50,828 nucleotides of DNA from Paracoccaceae bacterium (GCA_902631295.1 CACOXV010000013.1:1-50828), one strand, 5' to 3'; counted from the first letter of the stretch, positions 8,568 through 17,543 are shown. Numbers and translations are program-made. Notes: generated by a model from the letters alone, not told the origin.

Positions 8568-10310
8568 ATGAATTTATTTACACATGTTCGTGGAATTTTG
8601 ATTGAAGTTTTAAACAATCTATCAAGCCAAGGTATTTTGCCCACTGATACAGATTTCTCAAATATTACGGTAGAGCCACCGAAAGATACTCGCCATGGTG
8701 ATATGGCCACTAACGCTGCATTGGTTCTTTCAAAATTAGTTGAAACTAAACCGCGGGATCTAGCCCAAATTATAAGCGTTTCATTGGCTAAAGAAGAAAT
8801 TATTTCTTCGGTAGATATCGCAGGTCCTGGCTTTATAAATATCAGTTTTAGTGAAGTTTGTTGGCATAATTTGCTTTCTAGCGTGCTGCTGGCTGGAAAA
8901 AACTTTGGCAGATCCAATATGGGATCTTCTCAAAAGGTAAATGTAGAGTTCGTTTCTGCAAACCCTACAGGTCCACTTCATGTGGGCCATACAAGAGGGG
9001 CGGTTTTTGGTGACGCCTTAGCAAGTCTTCTTTCATATTCTGGTTTTGAAGTAACTCGAGAATACTACATTAATGATGGTGGTGCTCAAGTGGATGTTCT
9101 AGCAAGGTCCATTTTTCTTAGGTATCAGGAAGCATTCGGTAGGAAGGTAGTCTTTGTAGATGGAACTTATCCGGGAGATTACTTAATACCAATTGCGATA
9201 GGGCTTAAAGAAAAAGTTGGGGACTCTTACTTAAATAAATCTGAAGATGAGTGGCTCCCAGAATTGAGGGACTATGCGGTTGATGCCATGATGGATTTAA
9301 TAAGGTCAGATTTAGATCTTCTAGGTATAAAAATGGATACCTTTTTCTCCGAGAAATCACTTTATGGCAGCGGTCAAATAGAGGCTGCTTTGGGCCGCTT
9401 AAGAGATAATGGATTAATTTATAAGGGAGTTTTAGAACCTCCCAAAGGGAAAAAGACAGATGATTGGGAGCCGCGTGAGCAAACTTTGTTTAAGTCCACG
9501 GAGCATGGTGACGATGTAGATCGGCCGGTATTGAAGTCTGATGGCAGCTGGACATACTTTGCTCCGGATATAGCTTATCACTTTGATAAATTAAGCAGAG
9601 GTTTTGATCGTCTAATAGATATATTTGGGGCCGATCATGGCGGCTATGTAAAAAGAATGAAGGCAGCAGTTTCTGCTCTCTCTAATGGTAAAGTACCTTT
9701 AGATATTAAATTATGCCAGCTTGTAAAGCTTTATCAAAATGGTGAGCCCTATAAAATGTCAAAGCGTGCCGGCAATTTTGTAATGCTGAGAGACCTCGTA
9801 GAACAGGTAGGGCCGGATGTAACGCGATTTGTTATGCTTACCAGAAAGAATGACGCTGAATTAGATTTTGATTTTCAAAAAGTATTAGAGCAAAGCCGTG
9901 AAAATCCAGTTTTTTACGTTCAATATGCTCATGCACGAATAAAGTCAGTTATTCGAAAGGCAGAGAAATTAAATATTGATATTGCTGAGCGAGCACTTTC
10001 AGAAGCAAATTTATCTAGCCTTACGCATGCGTCAGAATTGGGTCTTATTAAAAAGATTGCTGAGTGGCCGAGACTCATTGAGGTAGCGGCGCGTTTATAT
10101 GAACCTCATAGAGTTGCTTTTTACCTATTTGATTTGTCATCGCAGTTACATGCGCATTGGAGTAAAGGTAGTGATGATGAAAGTATTAGATTTTTGAATA
10201 CCGATGATTTGACAACTACTCAAAGCAAAATTGCGCTTGCACGTGCAGTTTCTATTGTTATTTCGTCAGGGCTTGCTATTCTAGGTGTAGAACCAGCAGA
10301 AAAAATGTAA
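8568..10310 (+). CDS. argS: Arginyl-tRNA synthetase
   Basis: Charges tRNA-Arg with arginine. Class I synthetase of 580 residues, near the usual length. The N-terminal additional domain occupies about residues 1-110. The HIGH-type motif is HVGH at 138-141 within SANPTGPLHVGHTRGAV, the KMSK loop is YKMSKRAG (about 396-399), and the C-terminal DALR anticodon-binding domain begins near the sequence FYVQYAHARI. The gene leads the run argS, SPOR protein, scpA, scpB, a typical roseobacter order except that nagZ is missing further down. The identification is secure. Confidence 0.97.
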   Translation: MNLFTHVRGILIEVLNNLSSQGILPTDTDFSNITVEPPKDTRHGDMATNAALVLSKLVETKPRDLAQIISVSLAKEEIISSVDIAGPGFINISFSEVCWHNLLSSVLLAGKNFGRSNMGSSQKVNVEFVSANPTGPLHVGHTRGAVFGDALASLLSYSGFEVTREYYINDGGAQVDVLARSIFLRYQEAFGRKVVFVDGTYPGDYLIPIAIGLKEKVGDSYLNKSEDEWLPELRDYAVDAMMDLIRSDLDLLGIKMDTFFSEKSLYGSGQIEAALGRLRDNGLIYKGVLEPPKGKKTDDWEPREQTLFKSTEHGDDVDRPVLKSDGSWTYFAPDIAYHFDKLSRGFDRLIDIFGADHGGYVKRMKAAVSALSNGKVPLDIKLCQLVKLYQNGEPYKMSKRAGNFVMLRDLVEQVGPDVTRFVMLTRKNDAELDFDFQKVLEQSRENPVFYVQYAHARIKSVIRKAEKLNIDIAERALSEANLSSLTHASELGLIKKIAEWPRLIEVAARLYEPHRVAFYLFDLSSQLHAHWSKGSDDESIRFLNTDDLTTTQSKIALARAVSIVISSGLAILGVEPAEKM

Positions 10311-10340
10311 AAACGATAATTCTGCGGTTATGAGGTAAGG

Positions 10341-10358
10341 TGCCAGGATAACCTGGCA
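10341..10358 (+). promoter_or_regulatory. Stem-loop in leader of SPOR-domain gene
   Basis: Perfect 7-bp inverted repeat TGCCAGG / CCTGGCA around an ATAA loop in the argS-SPOR gap, ending 2 bases before the purine-rich ribosome-binding sequence GAGAGG. There is no following T-run, so it does not resemble an intrinsic terminator. It could influence RNA processing or access to the start of the next gene. The structure is seen in sequence; the role is a guess. Confidence 0.4.
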
Positions 10359-10370
10359 AAGAGAGGTATA

Positions 10371-11315
10371 ATGACTGAGCAGGTTTTTTCAGCCAGCGAA
10401 AGAGGCGTATCGAATAATAATACCCAAAGCAACAAACTATCTTTTTTTTCACTATTTGGTGCGATAATTAGCCTAAACTTGATACTTTGGGCTGGTTATT
10501 GGGCTTATAGTTTAATTTCGCGGGATATAAACGGTATTCCTATTGTTGCAGCCCAACCAGGCCCACTAAGGGTTGCTCCGGAAGTCCCAGGGGGAATTGA
10601 AGCGGAAAATATTGAATTGGCTGTAGCTAAGATAGCCTCGCAAGAATTACCTCCCAATCCGCAGGCAGTAGAATTAGCCCCTTATACGGCAAAGTTAAAA
10701 GCTGATGATATAACGATAAATCAGGCCATGAAGCAAAAAAAGTTAATAGATAGCCAGATTGAAAAAAGAACCCAAGGCCACTTACAAGCAGTCGAACCTG
10801 AGCTTTTAAATGAAATTTCAATGGTACCTATTAAGACATCAATAGAAAGCACAGACTATACTATTGTTGATAATCAATCTGAATTGGTCGCCGCTGCCCT
10901 TGCTATTGCTCTCAAGCAAAATAGCGAACAATTAAGTAACAAAGCTATTTCGGGAAACATTAAGTCTAGTATAATAAAGCCTATGCCTCGACCAGGTTCG
11001 TTATGGGCTAAACCTACTTCTCTAAATAGTGAGAATTCTATTCTTCCGACCCTAGGATCTGTTGAACCTGGGCTTGCGGTAGTACAATTTGGGTCATTTG
11101 AAAACAAACAACTTGCTTTAGCAGAATGGGGTAGGCTTAGCGAAAATCTTTCAATTATTTTAGACGGTAGGCCTAAATTTGTAGAAAGTATCCAAAGAAA
11201 TGGTAACGAGATTTATCGTTTGCGACTTGGTGGTTTTGTTAATATTGATGATGCTAGCCGTTTCTGCTCTGCAGTGATTTCTCAGGAAAATTGTGTACCT
11301 ATAATTGCTAAGTAA
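10371..11315 (+). CDS. SPOR-domain membrane protein
   Basis: A 314-residue bitopic protein. A short cytoplasmic N-terminus (1-25) is followed by one membrane helix (about 26-48), then a low-complexity periplasmic linker rich in Ala, Glu, Ile and Ser (about 50-230). A C-terminal SPOR domain (about 233-314) begins near VVQFGSFENKQLALAEWGRL. SPOR domains bind glycan strands lacking stem peptides at the division septum, so the protein is probably a division or septal-peptidoglycan factor. It lies 60 bases after argS, the place where roseobacters carry such a gene. The usual downstream neighbour nagZ (beta-N-acetylhexosaminidase) is absent, and scpA follows after 111 bases with no recognisable remnant. 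The domain call is good; the precise role is not known. Confidence 0.82.
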   Translation: MTEQVFSASERGVSNNNTQSNKLSFFSLFGAIISLNLILWAGYWAYSLISRDINGIPIVAAQPGPLRVAPEVPGGIEAENIELAVAKIASQELPPNPQAVELAPYTAKLKADDITINQAMKQKKLIDSQIEKRTQGHLQAVEPELLNEISMVPIKTSIESTDYTIVDNQSELVAAALAIALKQNSEQLSNKAISGNIKSSIIKPMPRPGSLWAKPTSLNSENSILPTLGSVEPGLAVVQFGSFENKQLALAEWGRLSENLSIILDGRPKFVESIQRNGNEIYRLRLGGFVNIDDASRFCSAVISQENCVPIIAK

Positions 11316-11426
11316 TTTAAATAAATCTATTTAAAAATATTTTTAACTTCGGGATTCTTTTCTGCAATTACTTGACATCTTTGCTCTTAAAGATCAGCTT
11401 TGTGCCATGTTCTATAAGAGTAGAGT

Positions 11427-12221
11427 ATGAGTGATACACCCAATTTAGAATTTTTTCCAGAAAATGATTTTATCGTAGAAAATCCCGTAGAAAACTTGGT
11501 CATAAATGTAGATGGTTTTGAGGGGCCTTTAGATATGTTGCTCACGCTATCACGTACCCAAAAAGTAGATTTACTAAAAATTTCTATTTCTCAGTTGGCT
11601 AGCCAATATTTAGATTTTGTGGCAAAAGCAAAGGAATTAAGGATTGAATTGGCTGCAGACTATCTTGTGATGGCGGCATGGCTTGCATTTCTAAAATCGC
11701 GGTTATTACTTCCTACAGATCCAAGTGACGATGGGCCAACCGGTGAAGAACTTAGCGCAATTCTTGCATTCAGGTTAGAGCGCTTGCAAGCAATGAGAAA
11801 TGCAGGTTCTAAATTAATGGCTCGAAATCAATTAGGAAAAGAGTTTTTTTCCAGAGGTATTCCTGAAAATTTAGAAAAAAAACGTACGATCAATTATACC
11901 TTGAGCCTTCTCGATCTAATGCAAGGATATGCTAGGATCCGTACACGCGATGACTTTAGGCCTTTTAGTGCAGATAGAGAGAATGTTTTCACAATTGAGA
12001 CGGCTTTGGAGAGAATGCGAAAAATGCTTGGTTTTTCCGGGGAATGGAATGATTTAATGAGCTTTTTACCAGAGGAATGGCAGAATGAACCCGAGCGGGT
12101 AAGGGCGGCCACCGCTGCAACATTTGCTGCGACCCTTGAATTAGTAAAAGCAGGTTCAGTTGAACTTAGACAATCAGAAACCTTTGCTAAAATTGAACTT
12201 AGAAAGAGGAGTTCTGAATGA
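11427..12221 (+). CDS. scpA: Segregation and condensation protein A
   Basis: Kleisin subunit of the bacterial SMC-ScpAB condensin, which compacts and helps segregate the chromosome. The 264-residue sequence shows the family's N-terminal SMC-binding motif (VDGFEGPLDMLLTL, about 27-40), the KVDLLKISISQLA helix, and the Leu-rich stretch AAWLAFLKSRLLLP. A variable middle leads to a C-terminal winged helix. It has a short acidic N-terminal tail. The ATG is 111 bases after the SPOR gene and the stop overlaps the scpB start by four bases (ATGA), so the two subunits are translationally coupled. The identification is firm. Confidence 0.95.
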   Translation: MSDTPNLEFFPENDFIVENPVENLVINVDGFEGPLDMLLTLSRTQKVDLLKISISQLASQYLDFVAKAKELRIELAADYLVMAAWLAFLKSRLLLPTDPSDDGPTGEELSAILAFRLERLQAMRNAGSKLMARNQLGKEFFSRGIPENLEKKRTINYTLSLLDLMQGYARIRTRDDFRPFSADRENVFTIETALERMRKMLGFSGEWNDLMSFLPEEWQNEPERVRAATAATFAATLELVKAGSVELRQSETFAKIELRKRSSE

Positions 12222-12910
12222 GTGAACAAAAAGATAAATCCTTGAACAAGCAAAAAACTGGTGAAGTTGAGCAGGCCAACCTTTTCGAAGCACCTTCGGT
12301 TACCGAGCAGATTCGTATGGTAGAAGCGATCCTATTCGCTTCCTCCACACCAGTTACGGTTAATGAGTTTAAAAGTCGAATGCCGCAAGGATCTGATCCA
12401 GAAGCCGCTTTAAATGAATTGAAGTCACATTATAGTAATCGCGGAGTTAATTTAGTAGAAGTTGGTGATGGTTGGGCTATACGCACAAGTGCCGACCTTA
12501 GCTTTTTAATGAGAAAAGAGACAGTTGAAACCCGCAAGTTAAGCCGTGCTGCAGTGGAAACATTGGCTATAATTGCTTATCATCAGCCGGTGACTCGATT
12601 GGAAATTGAAGAGATTAGAGGGGTAGGGGTTTCTAAGGGCACTGTTGATTTATTGCTAGAGATGGATTGGATAAAGTTTGGAAGACGAAAACTGACTCCT
12701 GGAAGGCCAATCACGTTTGTTGTTACTCAACATTTCTTAGACCATTTTGGATTAGAGAGTGTGAAAGATCTGCCTGGCCTAAGGGAACTAAAATCTGCTG
12801 GTCTCCTAGAGAATACTATACCGAATATGAAAGATAGTGTCGGAGACATAAATAAAGAAAATGCTGATTTGTCAGATAATACGGATCAGGCTGAACTTTT
12901 TGTAGAATAG
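12218..12910 (+). CDS. scpB: Segregation and condensation protein B
   Basis: Winged-helix partner of ScpA in the SMC condensin, 230 residues. The typical opening EAILFASSTPVTVNEFKSRM (about 35-54) and the second winged-helix core (RAAVETLAIIAYHQPVTRLE, then the RGVGVSKGTVDLLLE region) are clear. The C-terminus carries an acidic Asp/Glu-rich tail without obvious fold. The start codon lies inside the scpA stop (ATGA overlap). It converges on the dCTP deaminase gene with only 26 bases between stops. Roseobacter genomes often continue from here into tatABC, but that set is not present downstream. Confidence 0.94.
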   Translation: MSEQKDKSLNKQKTGEVEQANLFEAPSVTEQIRMVEAILFASSTPVTVNEFKSRMPQGSDPEAALNELKSHYSNRGVNLVEVGDGWAIRTSADLSFLMRKETVETRKLSRAAVETLAIIAYHQPVTRLEIEEIRGVGVSKGTVDLLLEMDWIKFGRRKLTPGRPITFVVTQHFLDHFGLESVKDLPGLRELKSAGLLENTIPNMKDSVGDINKENADLSDNTDQAELFVE

Positions 12911-12915
12911 GTATA

Positions 12916-12937
12916 AATTTTTGTGCTACCAAAAATT
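12916..12937. terminator. Weak AT-rich hairpin between convergent stops
   Basis: An 8-bp AT-rich inverted repeat (AATTTTTG / CAAAAATT) with a six-base loop fills the short gap between the convergent scpB and dCTP deaminase genes and touches the stop codon of the latter. It could serve as a bidirectional terminator, but the stem has only one G-C pair and the T-tracts are part of the stem. Support is therefore weak. Confidence 0.25.
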
Positions 12938-14016
12938 CAGTAGTTTTTCTTAAAATGTTTTGACAATTTTAGCCCTTGGCCTTGATAATTTGATTTTACC
13001 CCTTGCCCATATAGCTTGGTAGGTTGGTACGACATTTTTTCATATATCAAACGTCCTACTACCTGGCCGTGCTCCAATACAAATGGGGCTTCATGACATC
13101 TAACTTCTAATACTCCCCGCGCACCCGATCCTCCGGCTGCATTATGCCCGAAACCTGGATCAAAAAATCCTGCATAGTGGACCCTAAATTCTCCAACCAT
13201 GGAAACATATGGAGCCATTTCTGCAGCATAGCGAGGGGGTATATGCACACTTTCACGACTCACTAAAATATAAAATGCGCCAGGATCTAAAATGATCTCA
13301 CCTCGTGAAGTTCTTATCTCATCCCAAAATTCTGCTGGGTTGTAGTGATCAATTAAGTCTAAATCAATTATTCCAGTGTGAGGTTTTGCTCTAAAACCTA
13401 CTAAATCACCTTTTGATGGTCTTAAATCTACTGAAAATCCAAGGCCGTCATCAATTATCGCATTTCCAGGTACTAAGTTTTCCTGCGTGTGGAGAGCCCT
13501 TAAATCCTCATCATTTAAAGTTGTATTTTTATTTCTAAATCTGATCTGATTAAGTTTCATTCCCTTTCGCACTAATACTGAAAAAGAGCGAGGGCATATT
13601 TCGGCGTATAGCTTGCCGTTGTATCCACTTGAAACTCGATCAAATTCCTCACCGGAGTCGGTAATCACTCTTGTAAGTAAATCTAGACGTCCAGTTGAGC
13701 TTTTAGCGTTAGTTGCAGCTTGAATATCACGTGGTAATTTAAGTTCTTCGAGTAGTGGCACCAAATAAACACACCCCTTCTCAAGGACTGAACCCTCCAT
13801 CAGGTCAATTTCATGCATTTTCAACGATTTTAATCGCTCGTTAACTTTTTCATGCCTTCCTGGCAAAAAAGATGCTCTTATACGAAATGCTCTGCCACCT
13901 AATCTCATGTCTAGGCTTGCGGGTTGTATTTGCTCGGGTTCTAAAGGCGTATCTGAAGTGATTGCGCCAATTTCAACGAGTTTCTCTATTTCTTGGTTAG
14001 GGAGAACTCCGCTCAT
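12937..14016 (-). CDS. Two-domain dCTP deaminase (2'-deoxycytidine 5'-triphosphate deaminase)
   Basis: Deaminates dCTP to dUTP for thymidylate synthesis. The 359-residue length is about twice that of the usual homotrimeric Dcd, and the sequence shows two related deaminase/dUTPase-type halves. The first half contains QPASLDMRLG (about 30-39), a KSSTGR motif (about 105-110) and the RVITDSGEEFD region. The second half contains a related SRES/GFFDPGFG block (about 265-290). This tandem form is a recognised alphaproteobacterial family. The catalytic assignment follows from the family and I did not test individual residues. It converges with scpB, and tRNA-Pro lies upstream on the same strand. Confidence 0.85.
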   Translation of the reverse strand: MSGVLPNQEIEKLVEIGAITSDTPLEPEQIQPASLDMRLGGRAFRIRASFLPGRHEKVNERLKSLKMHEIDLMEGSVLEKGCVYLVPLLEELKLPRDIQAATNAKSSTGRLDLLTRVITDSGEEFDRVSSGYNGKLYAEICPRSFSVLVRKGMKLNQIRFRNKNTTLNDEDLRALHTQENLVPGNAIIDDGLGFSVDLRPSKGDLVGFRAKPHTGIIDLDLIDHYNPAEFWDEIRTSRGEIILDPGAFYILVSRESVHIPPRYAAEMAPYVSMVGEFRVHYAGFFDPGFGHNAAGGSGARGVLEVRCHEAPFVLEHGQVVGRLIYEKMSYQPTKLYGQGVKSNYQGQGLKLSKHFKKNY

Positions 14017-14048
14017 TTAAAATACTTTCAATAGTACTGAAATTTATC

Positions 14049-14125
14049 TGGTCGGGCTAGCAGGACTTGAACCTGCGACCTTCCGTCCCCCAGACGGACG
14101 CGCTACCAGGCTGCGCCATAGCCCG
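14049..14125 (-). tRNA. tRNA-Pro (anticodon GGG)
   Basis: The minus strand folds as a complete cloverleaf of 77 bases including an encoded CCA. The acceptor stem is CGGGCTA paired with TAGCCCG. The D-arm has GCGC stems around AGCCTGGTA. The anticodon loop CTGGGGG lies on a TCCGT/ACGGA stem and gives anticodon GGG. The T-arm is GCAGG-TTCAAGT-CCTGC and the discriminator base is A. It reads proline codons CCC and CCU. It lies between merR and the dCTP deaminase gene at the end of the plsX-fabH-ihfA-merR block, a conserved position in this group. Confidence 0.97.
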
Positions 14126-14181
14126 ACATATATATTTTTACTACTCATTTTTTTTTATACGCAAGTTAAAATTTTCTAAGT

Positions 14182-14793
14182 CTACTTTTTATTCCATGAT
14201 GAAATAAGAGTTCTAAGGTCATTTATTATGGGTATAATATTTTTTCTTTGTTCCAAATTTAAGTCATCAATTCTACTTAATAAAGCTGATGGGGAAAGCA
14301 CAGGATCCCTCATTTTGTCAATAAGGTTTTCATCATTATTTGGGTTTTCGCTTTCAAAGAAGTCAAAAAGTCCTGGTTGATCGGGTATCTTTTGATTTGA
14401 ACTGTTATTTTTTTGAGTTTTTAAATAGGTGTATTTTTCATTATGGGATTTTGCATTGGTTTTAGTGACATCGTCATCCGCTTTTTTTAGGGTTACAGGC
14501 TCCACGTACTCTTCTGAAATTATTGGTTTGGAAAGTCCAACTACATAATTTAGACCCTTTTCGCGCAACACTTGTTTTGCGCCTTTTATGGTATGTCCTT
14601 CAATATGAAGTAATTGTTTTATCCCACCTATTAGCAACATATCCTTTGGGCGGTAGTAACGCCGCCCTCCGGCTCTTTTTGTTGGTTTGATCTGACTGAA
14701 CTTACTTTCCCAAAATCTTAGTACGTGCGTTGGGGTTTCTAGCCAATCTGAAACTTCACTTATATTGCGAAAAGCTTTCTCAGATTTTGACAT
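14182..14793 (-). CDS. MerR-family transcriptional regulator
   Basis: A 203-residue DNA-binding protein. The N-terminal MerR winged helix covers about residues 8-75, with the recognition segment [11 protein letters not shown] and the wing [12 protein letters not shown]. The C-terminal half is hydrophilic and variable, rich in Asn, Lys and Asp, with no metal-binding cysteines. It is therefore not a typical metal sensor. Its place directly downstream of ihfA and before tRNA-Pro is conserved in Rhodobacterales. The effector and targets are unknown. It starts 19 bases after the ihfA stop and is probably co-transcribed with it. Confidence 0.85.
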   Translation of the reverse strand: MSKSEKAFRNISEVSDWLETPTHVLRFWESKFSQIKPTKRAGGRRYYRPKDMLLIGGIKQLLHIEGHTIKGAKQVLREKGLNYVVGLSKPIISEEYVEPVTLKKADDDVTKTNAKSHNEKYTYLKTQKNNSSNQKIPDQPGLFDFFESENPNNDENLIDKMRDPVLSPSALLSRIDDLNLEQRKNIIPIINDLRTLISSWNKK

Positions 14794-14812
14794 AATTACA
14801 AAATGACCCTTT

Positions 14813-15109
14813 TTATTTCCCTTCTGACACTCTGTCTTTCATCAAATGAGAGGGCCTGAACGTGAGAACTCTTCTTGGAGGTATAGGCGCTTCTTCGCCA
14901 GTTTTAGGATTTCGACCAACTCGCGCATTTTTTTGGCGAATACTGAATGTTCCAAATGATGAAATCTTAACCTGCTCACCAGATACAAGTGATGCGCTTA
15001 TTTTTTCAAGTACGCTTTCTACTAGATCGGCTGACTCGTTTCTAGATAGCCCGACCTCTCTAAAAACAGATTCACTTAAATCCATTCGTGTTAAAGTCTT
15101 CTCACTCAT
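14813..15109 (-). CDS. ihfA: Integration host factor subunit alpha
   Basis: DNA-bending nucleoid protein that pairs with IHF-beta. From the preferred start it has 98 residues, the usual size. The start beginning [11 protein letters not shown] was chosen because GGGGGAAG lies 5-12 bases upstream. An in-frame ATG 15 bases earlier overlaps that ribosome-binding sequence and is unlikely to be used. The HU/IHF signature is clear: [18 protein letters not shown], then the DNA-intercalating arm [20 protein letters not shown]. Lies between fabH and merR in the same direction. Confidence 0.94.
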   Translation of the reverse strand: MSEKTLTRMDLSESVFREVGLSRNESADLVESVLEKISASLVSGEQVKISSFGTFSIRQKNARVGRNPKTGEEAPIPPRRVLTFRPSHLMKDRVSEGK

Positions 15110-15215
15110 GTAATCTTCCCCCATTTTTATTTAATTGTAGTGCTCACAAATTTAGTAAGTCAACTTAAATGGGGACGCGTTTAGAAAAGTTTTTAATTTT
15201 TTTGCGTTTTTCAGT

Positions 15216-16187
15216 TTACCAACGTATTACTAATGATCCCCAAGCAAGCCCACCTCCAATTGCCTCTGTAACAATTAAGTCATTTTTCTTTATAAACCCA
15301 TTTATTTTTGAAACTGAAAGTGCGAGAGGAATCGACGCAGCTGAGGTATTGCCATGGTCTTGCACCGTGGTTAATACTCGTTCTTTTGGTATACCCATTT
15401 TTTTTGCAGTCCCATGAATAATTCTAATGTTGGCCTGATGTGGAACAATCCAGTCGATTTCGCTAACAGAAACTCCTGCAGTTTCCATTGAGTTTTGAGC
15501 AGTAGTGGCTAATTTTTCAATTGCGTGTCGATATACTTCTTTACCGTGCATCCTCAAATATCCAGTAGATTGTGTAGACACTCCTCCGTCTACATATAGA
15601 ATATTTTTTAACGTTCCATCAGAATTCAAGTCAGATGCTAAAATGCCACGATCAGATTTATCTCCGGTTCCATTTTCTGCAGATACAATAACTGCGCCTG
15701 CACCGTCACCAAAAAGTACGCAAGTAGATCTATCCTCCCAGTCCATTAATTTCGAAAATGTCTCTGAACCTATAACCAATACTTTTTTTGCTTGGCCTGA
15801 AATTATTAGCGCATTAGCGTTTGCTAGTGCAAAAACGAAACCCGCACATACAGCTTGAACGTCATAAGCAAAACCTTTTGTCATTCCTAAATTTGCCTGC
15901 ACCATAGTAGCAGCTGATGGAAAAGTGAGATCTGAAGTTGAAGTGGCTAATATGATTGCATCTATATCTTCAGCAACTAACCCAGCATCCTCTAATGCTT
16001 CTTTAGCTGCTATTGTAGCCATCGCAGAGGTTGTCTCGTCTTTGTTTGCAATGTGCCTGCGTTTAATTCCAGAGCGACTATAAATCCATTCGTCGGATGT
16101 ATCTAAAGTTCGTTCAAATTCAGAATTTTCTACGATCCGTTTCGGTAGATAGTGTCCACATCCCGTTATTATAGCGCGAACTGTCAT
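15216..16187 (-). CDS. fabH: Beta-ketoacyl-ACP synthase III
   Basis: Condenses acetyl-CoA with malonyl-ACP to start fatty acid synthesis in the cytoplasm. The 323-residue protein carries the complete thiolase-fold catalytic triad: C114 in AVCAGF, H250 in PHQANIRI and N280 in HGNTSAAS. It lies 15 bases downstream of plsX, and the pair joins acyl-chain initiation to acyl-phosphate formation for phospholipid synthesis. ihfA follows after about 106 bases. No irregularities were seen. Confidence 0.97.
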   Translation of the reverse strand: MTVRAIITGCGHYLPKRIVENSEFERTLDTSDEWIYSRSGIKRRHIANKDETTSAMATIAAKEALEDAGLVAEDIDAIILATSTSDLTFPSAATMVQANLGMTKGFAYDVQAVCAGFVFALANANALIISGQAKKVLVIGSETFSKLMDWEDRSTCVLFGDGAGAVIVSAENGTGDKSDRGILASDLNSDGTLKNILYVDGGVSTQSTGYLRMHGKEVYRHAIEKLATTAQNSMETAGVSVSEIDWIVPHQANIRIIHGTAKKMGIPKERVLTTVQDHGNTSAASIPLALSVSKINGFIKKNDLIVTEAIGGGLAWGSLVIRW

Positions 16188-16202
16188 TTATCATCCAAAT
16201 TA

Positions 16203-17294
16203 TTAATTTGCATCATCGTAAACATCGTTATCTATTGCGCCTGCGTATGCAACCCGCGCGGCTACTTTTTGTAAAAAATCGTTCTTGGAAAGCTCGAACG
16301 CTAATTTAATTGCAGCTTCGATTCCGGTAGCGTCCGCTGAACCATGAGATTTTACAACCGTACCATTTAAGCCAAGAAATACTCCTCCGTTTACTCTTCT
16401 TGGGTCAATCCTCATTTTAAATCTGTTCAATGATGTAAAAGCTAATATGCTTGCAAGCTTTGATAAGGGAGAAAATCTAAAGGCCTCTCGTAACAAATAA
16501 CCAATTAAACTTGCAGTTCCTTCCGCAGTTTTTAGGGCGACATTTCCAGTGAAGCCATCAGTTATGATCACATCGACTTTTGAGCCTGGGATATCTCCTC
16601 CCTCAACAAACCCCTCAAAAACAAAATTTGCATCCAATTGGCAATGCTCAATTTTGGCATAAGCTTCTTTAAGTTCACTTCTGCCTTTATGTTCTTCAGT
16701 TCCAACGTTGAGTAAACCAACCCTTGGTTTTGCTATGCCCAGTCCATTTCTAGCATAAGACACGCCCATCAAAGCATATTGTAGAAGATCTTTCGGATCA
16801 GCTCTAACATCGGCGCCCACGTCCAACATAACATTGAATCCCATGGGATTCGAAGAAGGCCAAAGTATCGCAATAGCTGGCCGGTTTACGCCATTAAGTT
16901 TACGCAGCCTTACCATACTTATCGCCATTAAAGCTCCGGTATTGCCACAAGAAACACAAACACTGGCATCGCCATCTCTAACCGAGTCAATTGCTGACCA
17001 CATTGATGTAGCCTTTCCGTGTCTGACTACATGGCTTGGCTTATCCTCCATTTTAATAACTTCAAGGCTGTCAATGATCGTTACTCGGCCTTTCAAAGAT
17101 TGACGTTTAGCCACTAATTCTTGAAGTTGTTTTTGCTGCCCATGTAGAAGGAAATGTATTTTCTTGTTTTTTTGGACCACACGAACAATACCAGCCACTA
17201 CAGCAGCTGGCCCTAAATCGCCCCCCATTGCGTCAATACTTATAGTTGTGCCTGATTGCACCACCTCAGACTTATTATCCACGGTCGAGGTCAT
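16203..17294 (-). CDS. plsX: Phosphate acyltransferase PlsX
   Basis: Forms acyl-phosphate from acyl-ACP, the acyl donor for the first step of phospholipid synthesis by PlsY. The protein has 363 residues. Family motifs are seen: the opening ISIDAMGGDLGP (about 19-30), SCGNTGALMAIS (about 114-125), MLDVGADV (about 156-163) and TDGFTGNVALKTAEGTA (about 245-261). It lies 21 bases downstream of rpmF on the same strand and 15 bases before fabH, the classic rpmF-plsX-fabH arrangement. A short N-terminal extension of about 18 residues is unconserved, so a later start is possible. Confidence 0.96.
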   Translation of the reverse strand: MTSTVDNKSEVVQSGTTISIDAMGGDLGPAAVVAGIVRVVQKNKKIHFLLHGQQKQLQELVAKRQSLKGRVTIIDSLEVIKMEDKPSHVVRHGKATSMWSAIDSVRDGDASVCVSCGNTGALMAISMVRLRKLNGVNRPAIAILWPSSNPMGFNVMLDVGADVRADPKDLLQYALMGVSYARNGLGIAKPRVGLLNVGTEEHKGRSELKEAYAKIEHCQLDANFVFEGFVEGGDIPGSKVDVIITDGFTGNVALKTAEGTASLIGYLLREAFRFSPLSKLASILAFTSLNRFKMRIDPRRVNGGVFLGLNGTVVKSHGSADATGIEAAIKLAFELSKNDFLQKVAARVAYAGAIDNDVYDDAN

Positions 17295-17315
17295 ATCGCC
17301 ATCCTTTACGAGGAA

Positions 17316-17522
17316 TTAGGCTGCGTCATCATCCAGGTCAATTTCCTCGGTCATCATTACAACTTCTTTGTCTCCATAGAAGCCACAAGATGCACATATA
17401 TGATGGGGTCGTTTTAGCTCACCACAATTTGGACATTCATTAGGATTTTCGGCCATTAGAGCGTCATGAGCTCTGCGATTATTTCGTCTGGACTTTGATA
17501 CTTTATTTTGCTGAACAGCCAT
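17316..17522 (-). CDS. rpmF: 50S ribosomal protein L32
   Basis: Small zinc-ribbon protein of the large ribosomal subunit, 68 residues. The basic N-terminus begins [20 protein letters not shown], and the four zinc ligands C30, C33, C43 and C46 are all kept (CPNC...CASC). Keeping all four cysteines marks it as the zinc-dependent form. The C-terminus is acidic ([11 protein letters not shown]). Sits between the DUF177 gene and plsX in the conserved order. A short GC hairpin lies in its leader. Confidence 0.97.
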   Translation of the reverse strand: MAVQQNKVSKSRRNNRRAHDALMAENPNECPNCGELKRPHHICASCGFYGDKEVVMMTEEIDLDDDAA

Positions 17523-17543
17523 GTCTAAATCTCAGTATTATTA

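Noticed and set aside
11372-11418. Promoter for scpA from the TTGACA box at 11372
   Set aside because: The nearest -10-like sequence (TATAAG at 11413) is 35 bases away, far beyond workable spacing.
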